NCBI GenBank assembly: GCA_963839995.1
Contig: CAWIXH010000011.1
Span: 7,344-71,343, forward strand
Source of the DNA: CAWIUB01 sp963839995
Lineage (GTDB): Bacteria > Actinomycetota > Actinomycetes > Mycobacteriales > Jatrophihabitantaceae
Reading direction: 5' to 3'
DNA: 64,000 bases
Below are positions 34,592-44,989 of the stretch, one piece after another; position 1 is the first letter of the stretch; each line of letters starts with the position of its first letter. The notes under the pieces were generated by a model. That model made no database searches and was not told the DNA's origin. It saw nothing but the letters and a program-made list of their open reading frames with translations. Position numbers and translations under genes: made by a program.

Positions 34592-34609
34592 GCTAACGAC
34601 CCGCTAAGG
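34592..34609 (+). promoter_or_regulatory. SARP-type direct repeats
   Basis: GCTAACG (34592-34598), four bases, GCTAAGG (34603-34609): heptamers repeated with an 11-base period, the arrangement bound by SARP activators. It lies between the divergent ABM-like and SARP genes. Confidence 0.5.
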
Positions 34610-34653
34610 CCGCGGGCCCACGGCGCGTAGGCCGGCTGTCCGGTGGGGGCGTG

Positions 34654-37117
34654 ATGGACTTCGGGATCCTCGGCCCGACAACCGTCATCGACGGCGGTCG
34701 GCGCGTCGAGCTTCCGGCCGGCCGCGCCAGGGCGCTGCTCGCGATCCTCATGCTGCACGCCGGCGACCCGGTGCCCGCCGAGCGGCTGGTCGACGAGCTT
34801 TGGGGCGAGCATCCGCCGCCGACGGCGCCGACCGTCGTCCATGGCCACGTCTCGCGGCTGCGTACAGCGCTCGAGCCGGGCCGGCCCAGGGGCGCGCCGC
34901 CGACGGTCCTTGAGACGGTCGGCGCGGCGTACCGGCTGGCCGTCGACCCAGACGCCATCGACGCGCACCGCTTCACCCGGCTGCTCAGCGCCGCGCGGCC
35001 GCAGGCACCGGCGCGCCGCGCGGCGACGCTGAGGACGGCGCTCGAGCTGTGGCGCGGTGCCGCGCTCGCCGACTTCGTCTACGAGCCGTTCGCACAGCGG
35101 GCGAGCTCGGCGCTCGAGGCGCTGCGCACCGAGGCCGTCGAGGAACGCTTCGCCGCCGACCTCGACTGCGGACGTGGCGGCGCGCTCGTCGCAGCGTTGG
35201 AAGACGCTGTCGCCGCCCACCCCTACCGTGAGCGGCTCTGGGAGTTCCTCATCCGCGCGCTATACCGCTCCGGCAGGCAGGCGGACGCACTCGACGCCTA
35301 CCGACGCGTCCGCGCACTCCTCGTCGACGAGCTCGGCCTCGACCCCGGGCCCCGCCTGCGGGACCTCGAGGCGGCGATCCTCCGGCACGACCCGGCGCTC
35401 GGCGCGGACGCCGCGGCACCGGTCGCAGCCGTCGACGGGGCCGCGTCCTCATGGATGCCGCGCGAGCGGCGGACCGTCACCGTCGCCGCCGTCGACGTGT
35501 CACCCGGCATCGACGGCGCGGTCGGCAGCGGCCTCGACGCCACCGTCGACCCCGAGGTCATCGACGCCGTCGTGGCGGCGGCGACGCGGGTCGCCGTCGA
35601 TGTCCTCGAGACCTACGGCGCGCGCGTCGAGCGGCTCCTCGGCGGACGGCTGGTCGCGTTCTTCGGCGTCCCGGCCGCGCACGAGGACGACGCGCTGCGC
35701 GCCGTCCGCGCGAGCCTGGCCGTGCGAACGGCGATCGCTGCCCTCGCCGCCGATCGACCACCAGCCGACGGCGGAGGCGTTGCAGCGCGCGGCCGCCGAC
35801 GGCGACGTCGTCATCGGGCCGGCAACGCTGCGCCTGGTCCGCGGCGCCGCCATCGTCACGCCCATCGGCTCCGACGCCGACGGCACCGGCGACACTCGAC
35901 CGGCATCGGCGTGGCGGGTGCTCGACGTGCCGAGCCACGCCCCCGGCGTCCCGCACGCGCTCGACGCGCCGATGGTCGGTCGCCAGCGCGAGCTCACGAC
36001 GCTGCGCTCAGCGCTGCGACGGGCGGTGCGTGCCGGCGCCGTCGTCCGCGTCAACATCGTCGGCGACGCGGGTCTCGGCAAGTCACGGCTCGCGCGCGAG
36101 CTCGTGTCATCCGTCGACGCCGACCACGTGACACTGCACTGCCCCGTGCCCGGCGACGTCATGACGCTCCTGCCGCTGCGGGAGGCCGTCATCGAGGCGG
36201 CGGGCGTGCACGGCTGGCGCGGCCTCCACCAGCTCCTCGCCGACGGCGACGGCGACTCGCTCGGCCAGCTCGCCGAGTCGATCGGGCTACGCGCCGAGCC
36301 CGACAACGCCGCCCCGCTCGTCGCGGCGATGCGCCGGCTCATCGAGGCGCTCGCCCAGGTCAAGCCGCTCGTCGTCGTCCTCGAAGACCTTCACTGGGCC
36401 GAACCGACCTTTCTCGACATCGTCGACGACCTCGCCGCGGCGGCGCGGGGGCCGATCCTCCTCCTCTGCCTCGCCCGCCCGGAGCTCGCCGAGCACCGGC
36501 CGAGCTGGCCCACCGCGGACGCCGACCACCTCGAGCCGCTCGCAGCCGACGACGTCGAGCGGCTCATCCGCGGCCGCGCCGGCGCCATCGCCCCAGGCGA
36601 GGTCACCCGCATCGTCGAGCTCTCACAAGGCAACCCGTTGTTCGCCGAGCAGCTCCTCGTGGCGCTCACCGAGGGCGATATCGACACCGTGCCCCGCTCG
36701 CTGCGCGGGCTGCTGACGATGCGGCTCGACCAGCTCGGCCCGGGCGAGCGCGACGTTCTCCTCACCGCGTCGGTCGTGGGCGCCGAATGCGACCGCGACA
36801 TCCTCACGGCGGTGCTGCCCGACGATGCCGCGCCCCACCTCGGCCGCCACCTTGACGCGCTCGAGCAGAAGCGGCTCGTCACCCGCACCCAGGATGGGAT
36901 GCGCTTCGTCCACGTCCTCATCCGGCTCGCGGCCTACCGCAGCATGACCCGCGACGATCGGACCCAGCTACATCAGCGGGTCGCGCGCTGCCTCCACGAG
37001 CGCACGCCCGACGCGCCTCCCGAACTCGAGGCGGCCATCCGCTTCCACACGGAGCACGCCGCCACGCACCGCCCGGGAACCGCGCCAGAGCGGCGAGACG
37101 CGGCTCCCGGACCATGA
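34654..37117 (+). pseudogene. SARP/AfsR-like regulator with cyclase-like and AAA ATPase domains, internally deleted
   Basis: ATG 34654 (GTG 34651 also possible) after GGTGGGGG. Domains: OmpR-type winged helix (FGILGPTTVIDGGRRVELPAGRARALLAILML), BTAD helices (AHRFTRLLSAAR...RLWEFLIRALYRSGRQADALDAYRRVRALLVDELGLDPGPRLRDLE), then a class III cyclase-like domain starting RRTVTVAAVDV, cut off near 35755 by a deletion of some 45 residues with a frame change. The second frame resumes in the cyclase end (DGDVVIGPATLRLV), then an AAA domain: VGRQRELTTLRSALRR, Walker A GDAGLGKSRLA, Walker B LVVVLEDLHWAE. No TPR tail follows. Intact relatives activate secondary metabolism. Here the N-terminal DNA-binding part could still be made alone. 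Confidence 0.75.
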
Positions 37118-37513
37118 AACGCCCGAAGGCCCGTGAGCCAGCGCCCGGACGAGCCCCGGTGCCCCGTCAGGCGGGCGTCGTCGGGGGCGCTCGAGGGCCC
37201 GGCCGATGTAGTGCGCGACGCCGAGCCCGAGCCGCCCGCTGACCTCCTCGCCGTCGACGTCCCACCGGCGACCGGTGCGGAGGCCGCACGCCCAGCACAT
37301 GATGACACCCCACCCGATCGACACGCCGAGCTTGGATCACCCACAGCACACTCCGGTCACAGTCTCCTTCCCCGGCTGCGAGCGGTGCACCCCCGTCCCT
37401 TCACGCGGGTATCGCCTCGTGTGCCAGGCTCACCGTTCGGGCGGCAGGTGGATGAATGCGGAAGCCACACCGGCGCGCAGAATGCCAGGATTCCCTCGAC
37501 TACCACGGACATA
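37118..37513. other. No gene recognised
   Basis: A reverse frame (MSIGWGVIMCWACGLRTGRRWDVDGEEVSGRLGLGVAHYIGRALERP, near 37180-37330) has protein-like composition but no family I can name. It may be a fragment. Confidence 0.3.
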
Positions 37514-38137
37514 ATGACAGTCACCTCGGCGAGATCGGTCTGGGGTTTCTCCGGAGGCGGCCCGCACGCGCTGGCGTGCGGCGCACTGGCCGGCGATCTG
37601 GTGGCGGCGGTCGCGACACTCGGCTCGCCCGCTCCTCCCGACACGCCGGGCCTGGACTACTTCGCCGGCATGTCCGACGAAGCGCGGCAGGACGTCGAGC
37701 TGCTGCGCACCGACCGTGCCGAGTGGGAGCGGGTGAGCGCGGAGCAGCGCGAGGCGTCACTTGCTATGACCGCCGCGCAGCTCGTCGACACCTGGTCGGC
37801 GGGCAAGGCGCATGCCGACGCCGTGGCGCTGCGCGGCGACTTCGGCGCCTGGTTGCACCGCGCCGTCCAAGAGGGGATGGCCCCGGCCATCGACGGTGCG
37901 CTCGAGGACAACGTCGCGATCTTCCACGCTCCGTGGGGCTTCGAGCTGGTGTCGATCGCCGTCCCGGTCAAGGTCTGGCACGGCGCCCAGGACCGCTTCG
38001 TGCCGTACCCGCACGGCCGCTGGCTCGCCGAGAACATCCCGGGCGCCGAGGCCGACCTCGGTGACACGGCCGGGCACATGACCGTCGCCGCCGACCGCAT
38101 CGGCGACGTGCACGAATGGCTGGCCCGCTATCTCTAG
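37514..38137 (+). pseudogene. Alpha/beta hydrolase lacking its N-terminal third
   Basis: The similarity begins at VWGFSGGGPHALACGALAGDLVAAVATLGSPAP, the nucleophile elbow (GFSGGG, Ser nucleophile) normally found near residue 100. It continues through a helical cap to VPVKVWHGAQDRFVPYPHGRWLAENIPGAE (Asp of the triad) and GDTAGHMTVAADRIGDVHEWLARYL (His). The oxyanion-hole strand and HGxPG motif are absent; upstream codons encode unrelated sequence. ATG 37514 would give a 207-residue product that cannot form the full hydrolase core. Confidence 0.7.
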
Positions 38138-38484
38138 GAAGCGCTGACCCGGCCAGCGCGCGAACGCACGGAACGGCACCGACTTCGAGCTGTGTCGGCA
38201 CCGAAAGGTTGCCCCGGATTCGGCAGGGTAGATGCGATGCATGATGCGTGGCGGGTGCGCGGCCGCGGCCTGCCGCCGCAAACGTCTCGCCCGGCGGCTG
38301 GGCAGATACTGGGCGTTCTGCATACGAACCCGTAGCCCCGGAAAGCGCGCGACCATGTCTGCTGCGTCGGCGGGACGTCTCGCGCGGGCCTGGAAGGACC
38401 CGGCCGCCGCAGGCTTTGTGGGTGAGTGTCTGTCCCTCATGTGGCCACGAAACCAGCCGGGGCGAAGCCGGAGGATGGTAGCGG
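38138..38484. other. No gene recognised
   Basis: Neither strand carries a supported gene. Confidence 0.4.
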
Positions 38485-39646
38485 TCACCGGACTATTGGG
38501 TCCCAGCCGCGCAGGTGCGTGACGGACTGGCGGTACTCCCACTCGATGAGGTCCTTGAGCAGGTGGGCCAGCCGCCCGCTGCTGGTGATGCCAGCGATGT
38601 CGGCGACCCCGCGGCGGGTCCCGACCGAGACGACGAACCCCTTGTCATGGAAGGTGAACGTCTCCAGCGGCCGGCCCTCCAGCTCCGCGTCCAGGTTGCG
38701 GGCCACCGTCTCGCCCTCCTCCAGCGCCACCTGCGCCAGCGGCGGCAGCACATGCCCTGTGCGCGGATCCACCACCGAGGCGAGGTCGCCGGCGACATAG
38801 ACCTCCGGGTGGTCCAGCACGCGCAGGTACCGGTCGACCTTGACGCGGCCGTTGTGGCCGATCGGCAACCCCGAACCCACCACCAGCTCGGGTGCTTTCA
38901 CCCCACCCGCCCAGACGAACACGCCGCCCTCCACCAGCTGGCCGCCCTTGAGCCGGAAGCCCCCTCGGTCGCGGCCGCGACCATCGTGTTGGTGCGGACC
39001 TGCACGCCCAGGTCAGAAAGGATCCTGGTGGCATTGTCGATCAGCTGCGGCGAGGAGCCGGCCAGGATGGTGGGGCCCGCCTCAACAAGCAGGACGGCGG
39101 GCCGGTCGGGCGCCAGGCCGTGCCCGCTGGCCACCTCGGGGAGCATCTCGGCCAGCTCGCCGGTCAGCTCGACCCCGGTGGCGCCGCCGCCGCGTCGTCG
39201 AGCGCCTTGTTGACCGCCGCCCACACCCGCTCGGCGTCGCTGGCCGAGTACAGCGACAGGGCGCGCTGGGCCAGGCCGGGGATGGCGAAGTCGTTGGGCC
39301 GGCTGCCCAGCGCCAGCACCAGCCGGCTCCAGCCGATCGGCCCGGCCCTGGTGAGCAGCCGCCGGCCGGCCAGGTCGAAACCACTGATGTCGGTCTGGAC
39401 GAAGCGGACCCGCTTGGCCAGCATGTTCTGGAGCGGGATGCGCACCGCGTCGGCGGCGCGGGTGCCGCCGGCGACGCGGGGCAGCTCGGTAAGTACCTGG
39501 TGGTAGTCGTAGCGGTCGACCAGGGTCAGCTCCACCACGGGGTTGTTGCGCAGCTTGGCCGTCAGGCGCAAGGCGACGTGCAATCCTGCGTAGCCCGCCC
39601 CGGCGACCACGATCCGGCCGCCCCTCCGGGCGGTGGATGCGCTCAC
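38485..39646 (-). pseudogene. NDH-2-like NAD(P)/FAD oxidoreductase, two frameshifts
   Basis: GTG 39646 follows GGAGGA. First frame: GGRIVVAGAGYAGLHVALRLTAKL (FAD motif), ELTLVDRYDYHQVLTELPRVAGG, SRLVLALGSRPNDFAIPGL, up to DDAAAAPPG near 39180. Second frame: GVELTGELAEMLPEVASGHGL, VLLVEAGPTILAG, the NADH-binding half. Third frame from about 38935: GVFVWAGGVKAPELVVGSGLPIGHNGRVKVDRYLRVLDHPEVYVAGDLASVVDP, EGETVARNLDAELEGRP. Summed up, this is a type II NADH dehydrogenase-like protein of normal length (about 390 residues) broken by two single-base shifts. Confidence 0.75.
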
Positions 39647-40160
39647 GGCGTCCTCCAAAGGTCCTGCCCCTGCTGGGGAAGAAGGCGTCCAGCCAGTCGC
39701 ATATCTCCTGCGCCAGCCGAGTCGGGTTGTTGACCTGGCAGCGTCGACCCCGGGCAACCCGGACGGCCACGCACCTGGAACCTGCGGTCCATCCGCACCT
39801 TCACGATCGTCTTCGGCTTGCTCAGCTCGATGTTCGACATCCTCACCTTCATTACCCTCCGCCTGGGATTCCACGCCAGCGCCACCGGAGCGTTACGTGC
39901 ACAACTTCACGCAGGCCGCTTGGGGCAATGGGCACACGTGGCGCGGCACGGTCTCGCGCGGCGCTGAGCTGATCGCGCACGGTTGGGCGGGTGCATCCGT
40001 TGAGGTGGCTGGCCGCGCCGCGGGTACCCGCGGCCATTACAGTTGATCTTGTACCGTGCACGTGGCCAGCGCAGCTAGGAGGGGATGGCGCGGAGGTGAC
40101 CATCGCAACTAGAAGATGATCTTGGTGAGGGGCCCGGTCGTGATCCTCGATCGTTCGGAT
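39647..40160. other. No intact gene; possible short fragment
   Basis: A reverse frame near 39650-39760 reads VNNPTRLAQEICDWLDAFFPSRGRTFG, which could be the C-terminal helix of another alpha/beta hydrolase. This is too short to be sure. Nothing else is supported. Confidence 0.3.
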
Positions 40161-40779
40161 TCATCTACGTAGGCCGCCGGGCGCACAGCTCCGGACTACC
40201 TCGCGCACGACGTCAGCGACGACCGCTGGGCACGAGAGCATCACCACGTGTGACGCTCCTTCGGCGACGGTGACTGTCGCCCCCATCCGGTCGTATGAGA
40301 AGCGATGAACACTTGTGTGGATCACGCCGTCGGCGGTCGGCAGGACCGCCCATGACGGCGCGTCCGCCAGGCTGGGGTTGGCGCTTCTCGCCGAACGCAA
40401 ACTCGCTGCCGCCATCGGGGAGGGGGGTAGGCTTGATTTACGGTCCGACGACGGCCGCGGGAACTTCGACTGGAACGTGGCGAGGTCCTCGCGCTCATCG
40501 GGCGCCATTCCCGCGACGTACACGAGCCCGGCCACGTTGTCCGCCACCCCTGACGCGGTAATGACGGCTCCCCGTAAGAATGGCCAACGGGCAGCACCGG
40601 ACCCTCGACCTGCTCGATCACGAATTTCGTGTACTCGGCGCCTTCGACGGTAACGCCGCGCAACGGGTTCGGCGGCGCCTTGATCGTCAGCCCGTCTCCT
40701 GCCAGCTCGGCGTAGAGCCGGCTCCAGCTCGACGCGTCGCGAACGCTCCGTGAACGAGAATCATCGTTGGGTCAGCCAT
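40161..40779 (-). pseudogene. Alpha/beta hydrolase, multiply frameshifted
   Basis: ATG 40779 begins MADPTMILVHGAFA, the oxyanion-hole strand. After a shift another frame gives RGVTVEGAEYTKFVIEQVEGPVLPVGHSYG (nucleophile elbow GHSYG), then a third MADNVAGLVYVAGMAPDEREDLATFQSKFP, and the end VIHTSVHRFSYDRMGATVTVAEGASHVVMLSCPAVVADVVREVVRS, with the triad His in GASHV. The pieces are collinear and form one small hydrolase of the EST/RsbQ-like type. At least two frameshifts inactivate it. Confidence 0.65.
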
Positions 40780-41273
40780 GATCAGCATCCGCCTCTCCGG
40801 TCGATTCGTCACAGCGACGGTAGGTGCGGCGGCATCTGTGTTAGCCGTGGTCTCCGGGCTTACTGAACTCATTTGACCTCATTCGTGGCGCCTCGCAGAC
40901 GCCTCGGTCGTAGGGCCGATCCTATTCGGCTCAGGGAGGCCTCACCAGCATCGCCGGATCGGCCCAGAAACAGGCAGAGCTGCCGTGCCGCCCCAGCGCT
41001 TCTTGGTTCGCTCCTCCGCTGCTGCCTCGCGCTGCCAGTCGAGCAGCTGGCGCACGGTCCGTCGGCGAAGGATTGCTCCAGCGCGCTGCCCGCGGGCAAG
41101 CGGCCGCATGCCCGACTCCACATCACCGGCTGGAGGCGGCGAGCACTGGCGCGGTCGGCAGTTTCTTGCGCTGCAACAGGAGATGATCGGGGCCCCAGCA
41201 ACTCCAACCCGAAGGCGATCATGACAATGGCGTCATTGTCGCCAAGGCCAACGACGCCGAACGTTGCTCGCGA
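40780..41273. other. No gene recognised
   Basis: A reverse frame near 41000-41110 reads LRRRTVRQLLDWQREAAAEER, helical and perhaps a fragment, without a family I can name. Confidence 0.3.
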
Positions 41274-41747
41274 TCAGCGCTTCGTAATGATGGTCGTGGC
41301 CGGCAGCCTGAACCGGCGCTCGGCCCTGTGGGGCAGGTCGGCCCGGAGCCAGCGCGAGACGTGCCGGGGCAGCGTGGCCATGATGATCTCGTCGAACGCA
41401 TGATCGCTGAACACCTTCTCCATGGCCTCGAGAGGATCGGGACTGCCTAGATCACCCTCGACGGGGACACCCAGCTCATCGAGGTCAGCCAGCATCTCGT
41501 CGAGCCGTTGCCGGGCCTGCGCGCTCGCCTGCTCGTCGCTGGCGGGACGGCGGTAGTCCGTCATCCACCACGTCATGCTGGGCTGGAGGGCCTCAGCCGC
41601 GGCCGCGGGCTCCGGATAGTTCGCCGCGGTGGTGTTCGGGACGAGCACGTAGAAGGAGCTTGGTCCCGCCTCAATCCGCTTGCGGAGCGCTTCCCGTAGC
41701 TCCGCACGCTGCAGGGTCTGGTTCGCGACGACAAGATATCTACGCAT
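41274..41747 (-). CDS. Universal-stress-like (HUP fold) protein
   Basis: 157 residues from ATG 41747; a GTG three codons upstream is also possible. MRRYLVVANQTLQRAELREALRKRIEAGPSSFYVLVPNTTAANYPEP is the first beta-alpha of a UspA-like fold, with a long helix ARQRLDEMLADLDELGVPVEGDLGSPDPLEAMEKVFSDHAFDEIIMATLPRHVSRWLRADLPHRAERRFRLPATTIITKR. The closing pattern (D-E-I-I-M-A-T...S-R-W-L...D-L..R) matches proteins annotated as UspA-like in actinomycetes. ATP-binding glycines are weak. A monocistronic gene of unknown stress role. Confidence 0.7.
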   Translation of the reverse strand: MRRYLVVANQTLQRAELREALRKRIEAGPSSFYVLVPNTTAANYPEPAAAAEALQPSMTWWMTDYRRPASDEQASAQARQRLDEMLADLDELGVPVEGDLGSPDPLEAMEKVFSDHAFDEIIMATLPRHVSRWLRADLPHRAERRFRLPATTIITKR

Positions 41748-41756
41748 GACGGCCAC

Positions 41757-42373
41757 CCGCTTGGTCCTGGCCGGCGCTGGACGTCCGGTGCCAACTCAAT
41801 GTATCCCGCGATGCGGACCTAGGGTCTGTGCGAACTAGAGCTTTTCGGCGCAGCGGTCCTCAAGGTGGGGTCAGGACAGGCCGCACGTGGGCAATGCCAC
41901 TCACCTGGGATGCAATGGCACCGACCCAAACTCCGTCGACGCGCGGGAAGATCGTCACCATTCCGCTCGACGCCCAAACAAGTGGTCACTTTCGCGCCGC
42001 GGGACCAGCGTTGGGATACATCGATCGACGGCGCGCTGAACAGCGGGTGAGCGGTGAGGAGGTCGGCGACGTGCGCTACGTCGCGGATACGGTCGAAGTC
42101 GACGCGCACTGGCAAACCGGCCGTGACCGGCCGCTACGCCACAGATTTCTTGATCTGCACGCCGACATTAGTCGCGACGGGCCACAAATAGCGACGGAGG
42201 TGGCTCAGCCTCGTGTGACCAGTTCTGGTTTTGGCGATCGCGAGGATGGGACGCTGGCGGAGTGCCGCCGACGCGACCGGTACGGTCAGCGTGGATCGTG
42301 CATCCGTAGGCTATGACGTGGCGGATGAATGCTATTCGCACGAGGCGAAGAGGCGGCTGTCCTGTCAGCATGG
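41757..42373. other. No gene recognised
   Basis: Reverse frame 41960-42115 (VDFDRIRDVAHVADLLTAHPLFSAPS) has plausible composition but no assignable family. Nothing else is supported. Confidence 0.3.
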
Positions 42374-42633
42374 TCAGCGAACCGGCCGCCCGTCCTCGAG
42401 GTACCGGAGCCGTTGCGGCTTGGTGACCGCTGCCGCGACGCGGCGATGCACCGGCCCGCTGAGCAGCCGCAGCGCGCGGTCGACCCGGGCCAACCGGTAG
42501 GCGGAGATCTCCTCCTCCTGCAGCACGATTCCGGCGAGCGCGGGATCGTCGAGCAGGCCGCAGCCGAACAGGAACCGCATCCCTCCCGGCCGGCCGGGTC
42601 GCGGACGCAGGAAATCCACGCACAGCAGGCGGC
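42374..42633 (-). pseudogene. NUDIX hydrolase, C-terminal fragment cut by IS1182
   Basis: The reverse frame from the IS border reads GRLLCVDFLRPRPGRPGGMRFLFGCGLLDDPALAGIVLQEEEISAYRLARVDRALRLLSGPVHRRVAAAVTKPQRLRYLEDGRPVR and stop. This is the C-terminal half of actinobacterial NUDIX proteins (DFLPP.P....FVFDGG, LPxxELxxxRFV, RYLEDGRP). The NUDIX box itself (GX5EX7REUXEEXGU) lies in the missing N-terminal part. Confidence 0.6.
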
Positions 42634-43255
42634 CATGGAGCCTGTTGCAAGTTCGGCGTGGCATCCTGACTTTGCCTGTCGGGAATGTCATGATTGGGTG
42701 TGGCTCGGGATTATCGACCGGTGGATCGTGCTCAGCCGTTCTTGCTGCCGCCGGATATGCGGGATTGGTTGCCTGCCGATCATGTGGTGTGGTTCGTGAT
42801 CGAGGTGGTGCGGCTGTTGGACACCCGGCGTTTCCAGCAGCGGCGTGCGACTCGGTCGTGGACGGGTCCGCGCCCGTATCACCCGGACATGCTGCTCGCG
42901 CTGCTGGTTTACGGCTACGCGCAGGGGCAGCGGTCCTCGCGGCGGATCGAGGCGCTGTGCGAGGTGGACGTGGCGTTCCGGGTGGTCTGCGGCGGCGACC
43001 CGCCGGATCACAGCACGCTGGCCCGGTTCCGCCGCGCGAACCTGGCCGCGTTCACCGAGTTCTTCGAGCAGGTGCTGAGGCTGTGCGCGCAGGCCGGCAT
43101 GGTCAAGCTCGGCACGGTCGCGATCGACGGCACGAAGATCGCCGCGAACGCCTCGCTGGGCGCGAACCGGTCCGAGGACTGGCTGCGCGAGCAAGTGGAC
43201 CGGATCGTGGCCGAGGAGCGTGTCAGATGGTCTGTGTACGGGAGGTGCCTGAGAG

Positions 43256-43281
43256 CCTGAAGTGACTGATGTGGCTTCAGG
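43256..43281 (+). promoter_or_regulatory. Leader hairpin of IS256 transposase
   Basis: cctgaag (43256-43262), 12-base loop, cttcagg (43275-43281), 19 bases before the start codon. The second IS256 copy has the same hairpin with one unpaired base. It may block read-through transcription or translation. Confidence 0.5.
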
Positions 43282-43299
43282 TGGAAGGAGACACCGAGC

Positions 43300-44727
43300 A
43301 TGTGCGCAGCAATGATCACCGATCTGGGGCCGGAGTCGTCGATGCCGGGCCGGGCGACACCACCGGCGCCGCCCCCGTGGGCGTGCGAGCAGACTCGCGC
43401 CCGGACGGCCGCCGAGCTGGCCGACGAGCTGGTGGACGAGGCGTGGCTGGACCAGCTGATCGCCTCCGCCGGGGCGGGCGAGTTGCGGTTGACCGGCGAG
43501 GGCGGGTTCCTGCCGGAGTTGATCAAGCGGGTCCTGGAGCGGGGACTGGAGGTCGAACGCACTGATCACCTGGGCTATGAGAAGGGAGACCCGGCCGGGC
43601 GCGGCGCGCCGAACTCGCGCAACGGCACCACCCCGAAGACGGTGCTCACCGAGGCCGGGCCGATCGGGCTGGAGGTGCCCCGCGACCGGCTCGGCACGTT
43701 CACTCCGCGGCTGGTGCCCAAGGGTGAGCGGCGACTCGCCGGCGGCCTCGACGACATGATCATCAGCTTGTATGCGGGCGGGATGACGGTCCGCGACATC
43801 GAACACCACCTGGTGCGCACGTTGGGCGTCGAGGTGTCCCGGGAGACCATCTCCAAGATCACCGACGCGGTGCTGGAAGAGGTCAAGGCCTGGCAGGCCC
43901 GGCCGCTGGATGCGATCTACCCGATCATCTACGTCGACGCGCTGGTGGTGAAGGTCCGCGACGGCGCGCACGTGATGAACAAGGCCGCGCACATCGTCGT
44001 CGGCGTGGACACCGACGGAATCAAGCACGTGCTGGGCATCTGGGTGCAGAACGCCGAGGGCGCGAGGTTCTGGCTGCAGGTGTTCACCGAGCTGCGCAAC
44101 CGCGGGGTGCGCGACGTGCTGATCGCCTGCTGCGACGGGCTTGAAGGCCTGCCCGAGGCGATCGAGACCGTCTGGCCCAAGACGGTGACCCAGACCTGCG
44201 TGGTCCACCTCATTCGGGCGGCCATGCGGTATGTGTCCTACGGCGACCGCAAGGCCGTCGCCGCCGCCCTCAAACCGATCTACACCGCGGCCACCGAAGA
44301 CGCCGCCCTCGAGGCCCTCGCGGCGTTCACCGAAGGCGAGCTGGGCCGCCGCTACCCCGGCGCGGTCGGCGTCTGGGAACGCGCCTGGGAACGGTTCACC
44401 CCGTTCTTGGCCTTCCCACCGCAAGTAAGGAAGATCATCTACACGACCAATGCCATCGAAAGCCTGAACTACCAACTCCGCAAGATCATCAAGAACCGAG
44501 GGCACTTCCCCTCCGACGAGGCGGTGGTCAAGCTGCTCTGGCTGGCCATCTGCGACATCGAGGACAAGCGCGCCCGCGCCCGGGAGAAGGAACGCCGCCG
44601 CAAGCCCGTCAACCACCGCACCGCACCCGGCCGGCTCGTCGAGGGCCAACTCGTCACCGGCTGGAAACAGGCCCTCAACGCCCTCGACATCGCCTACCCC
44701 GGCCGCCTGCCGCAAGGAGTGAACTGA
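43300..44727 (+). CDS. IS256-family transposase (Mutator type)
   Basis: 475 residues, ATG 43300 preceded by GGAAGGAG at 43283-43290. The DDE residues are visible: D in IIYVDALVVKVRDG, D in ACCDGLEGLPEAIETVWP, and E in YTTNAIESLNYQLRKIIKNRGHFP. The insertion domain C-C-H (IACCDG, QTCVVHLIR) is intact. It has the leading GLEVERTDHLGYEKGDPAGRGAPNSRNGTTPKTVLTEAGPIGLEVPRDRLGTFTP typical of the family. About 90% alike to the copy at 48502-49923. It appears functional and would mobilise by copy-paste through a circle. Confidence 0.93.
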   Translation: MCAAMITDLGPESSMPGRATPPAPPPWACEQTRARTAAELADELVDEAWLDQLIASAGAGELRLTGEGGFLPELIKRVLERGLEVERTDHLGYEKGDPAGRGAPNSRNGTTPKTVLTEAGPIGLEVPRDRLGTFTPRLVPKGERRLAGGLDDMIISLYAGGMTVRDIEHHLVRTLGVEVSRETISKITDAVLEEVKAWQARPLDAIYPIIYVDALVVKVRDGAHVMNKAAHIVVGVDTDGIKHVLGIWVQNAEGARFWLQVFTELRNRGVRDVLIACCDGLEGLPEAIETVWPKTVTQTCVVHLIRAAMRYVSYGDRKAVAAALKPIYTAATEDAALEALAAFTEGELGRRYPGAVGVWERAWERFTPFLAFPPQVRKIIYTTNAIESLNYQLRKIIKNRGHFPSDEAVVKLLWLAICDIEDKRARAREKERRRKPVNHRTAPGRLVEGQLVTGWKQALNALDIAYPGRLPQGVN

Positions 44728-44728
44728 C

Positions 44729-44989
44729 GTGACCGGAAACGATCACCGGCCCGCCTACAGCACGCTGCGATCACCCTGGGTGCTCGTCGAGGACGGCGTC
44801 GTCGACCACAGCGCCGAAGTGCTCGAACGGCTCACCAACTGGCTGCTGACCGGCACCGACACCGCCGCGATCACCCGCTGCACCCGCGCGCTATCCCTCG
44901 ACGAGACCGACGACCCGATCAGCATCGCCTCCTGGACCGACGCGCTCGCAGCACGCCTGCGTCACCGAGCCGAACAAGCCCAACTCTGA
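44729..44989 (+). CDS. Small passenger protein of IS256
   Basis: 86 residues from GTG 44729, starting two bases after the transposase stop and still inside the element. MTGNDHRPAYSTLRSPWVLVEDGVVDHSAEVLERLTNWLLTGTDTAAITRCTRALSLDETDDPISIASWTDALAARLRHRAEQAQL is acidic and helical. The second IS256 copy has a related ORF in the same place (TPWVLLDDHCVEQTADLLERLTDWL), although truncated and quite diverged, so the frame is conserved as protein. No known domain. Typical IS256 elements have only a transposase, so this is an added gene of unknown role. Confidence 0.7.
   Translation: MTGNDHRPAYSTLRSPWVLVEDGVVDHSAEVLERLTNWLLTGTDTAAITRCTRALSLDETDDPISIASWTDALAARLRHRAEQAQL

Noticed and set aside
38230..38252. 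gatgcatgat resembling the left-end block of element E
   Set aside because: Only about ten bases match, no aaccctcggg precedes it and no recombinase gene is nearby.
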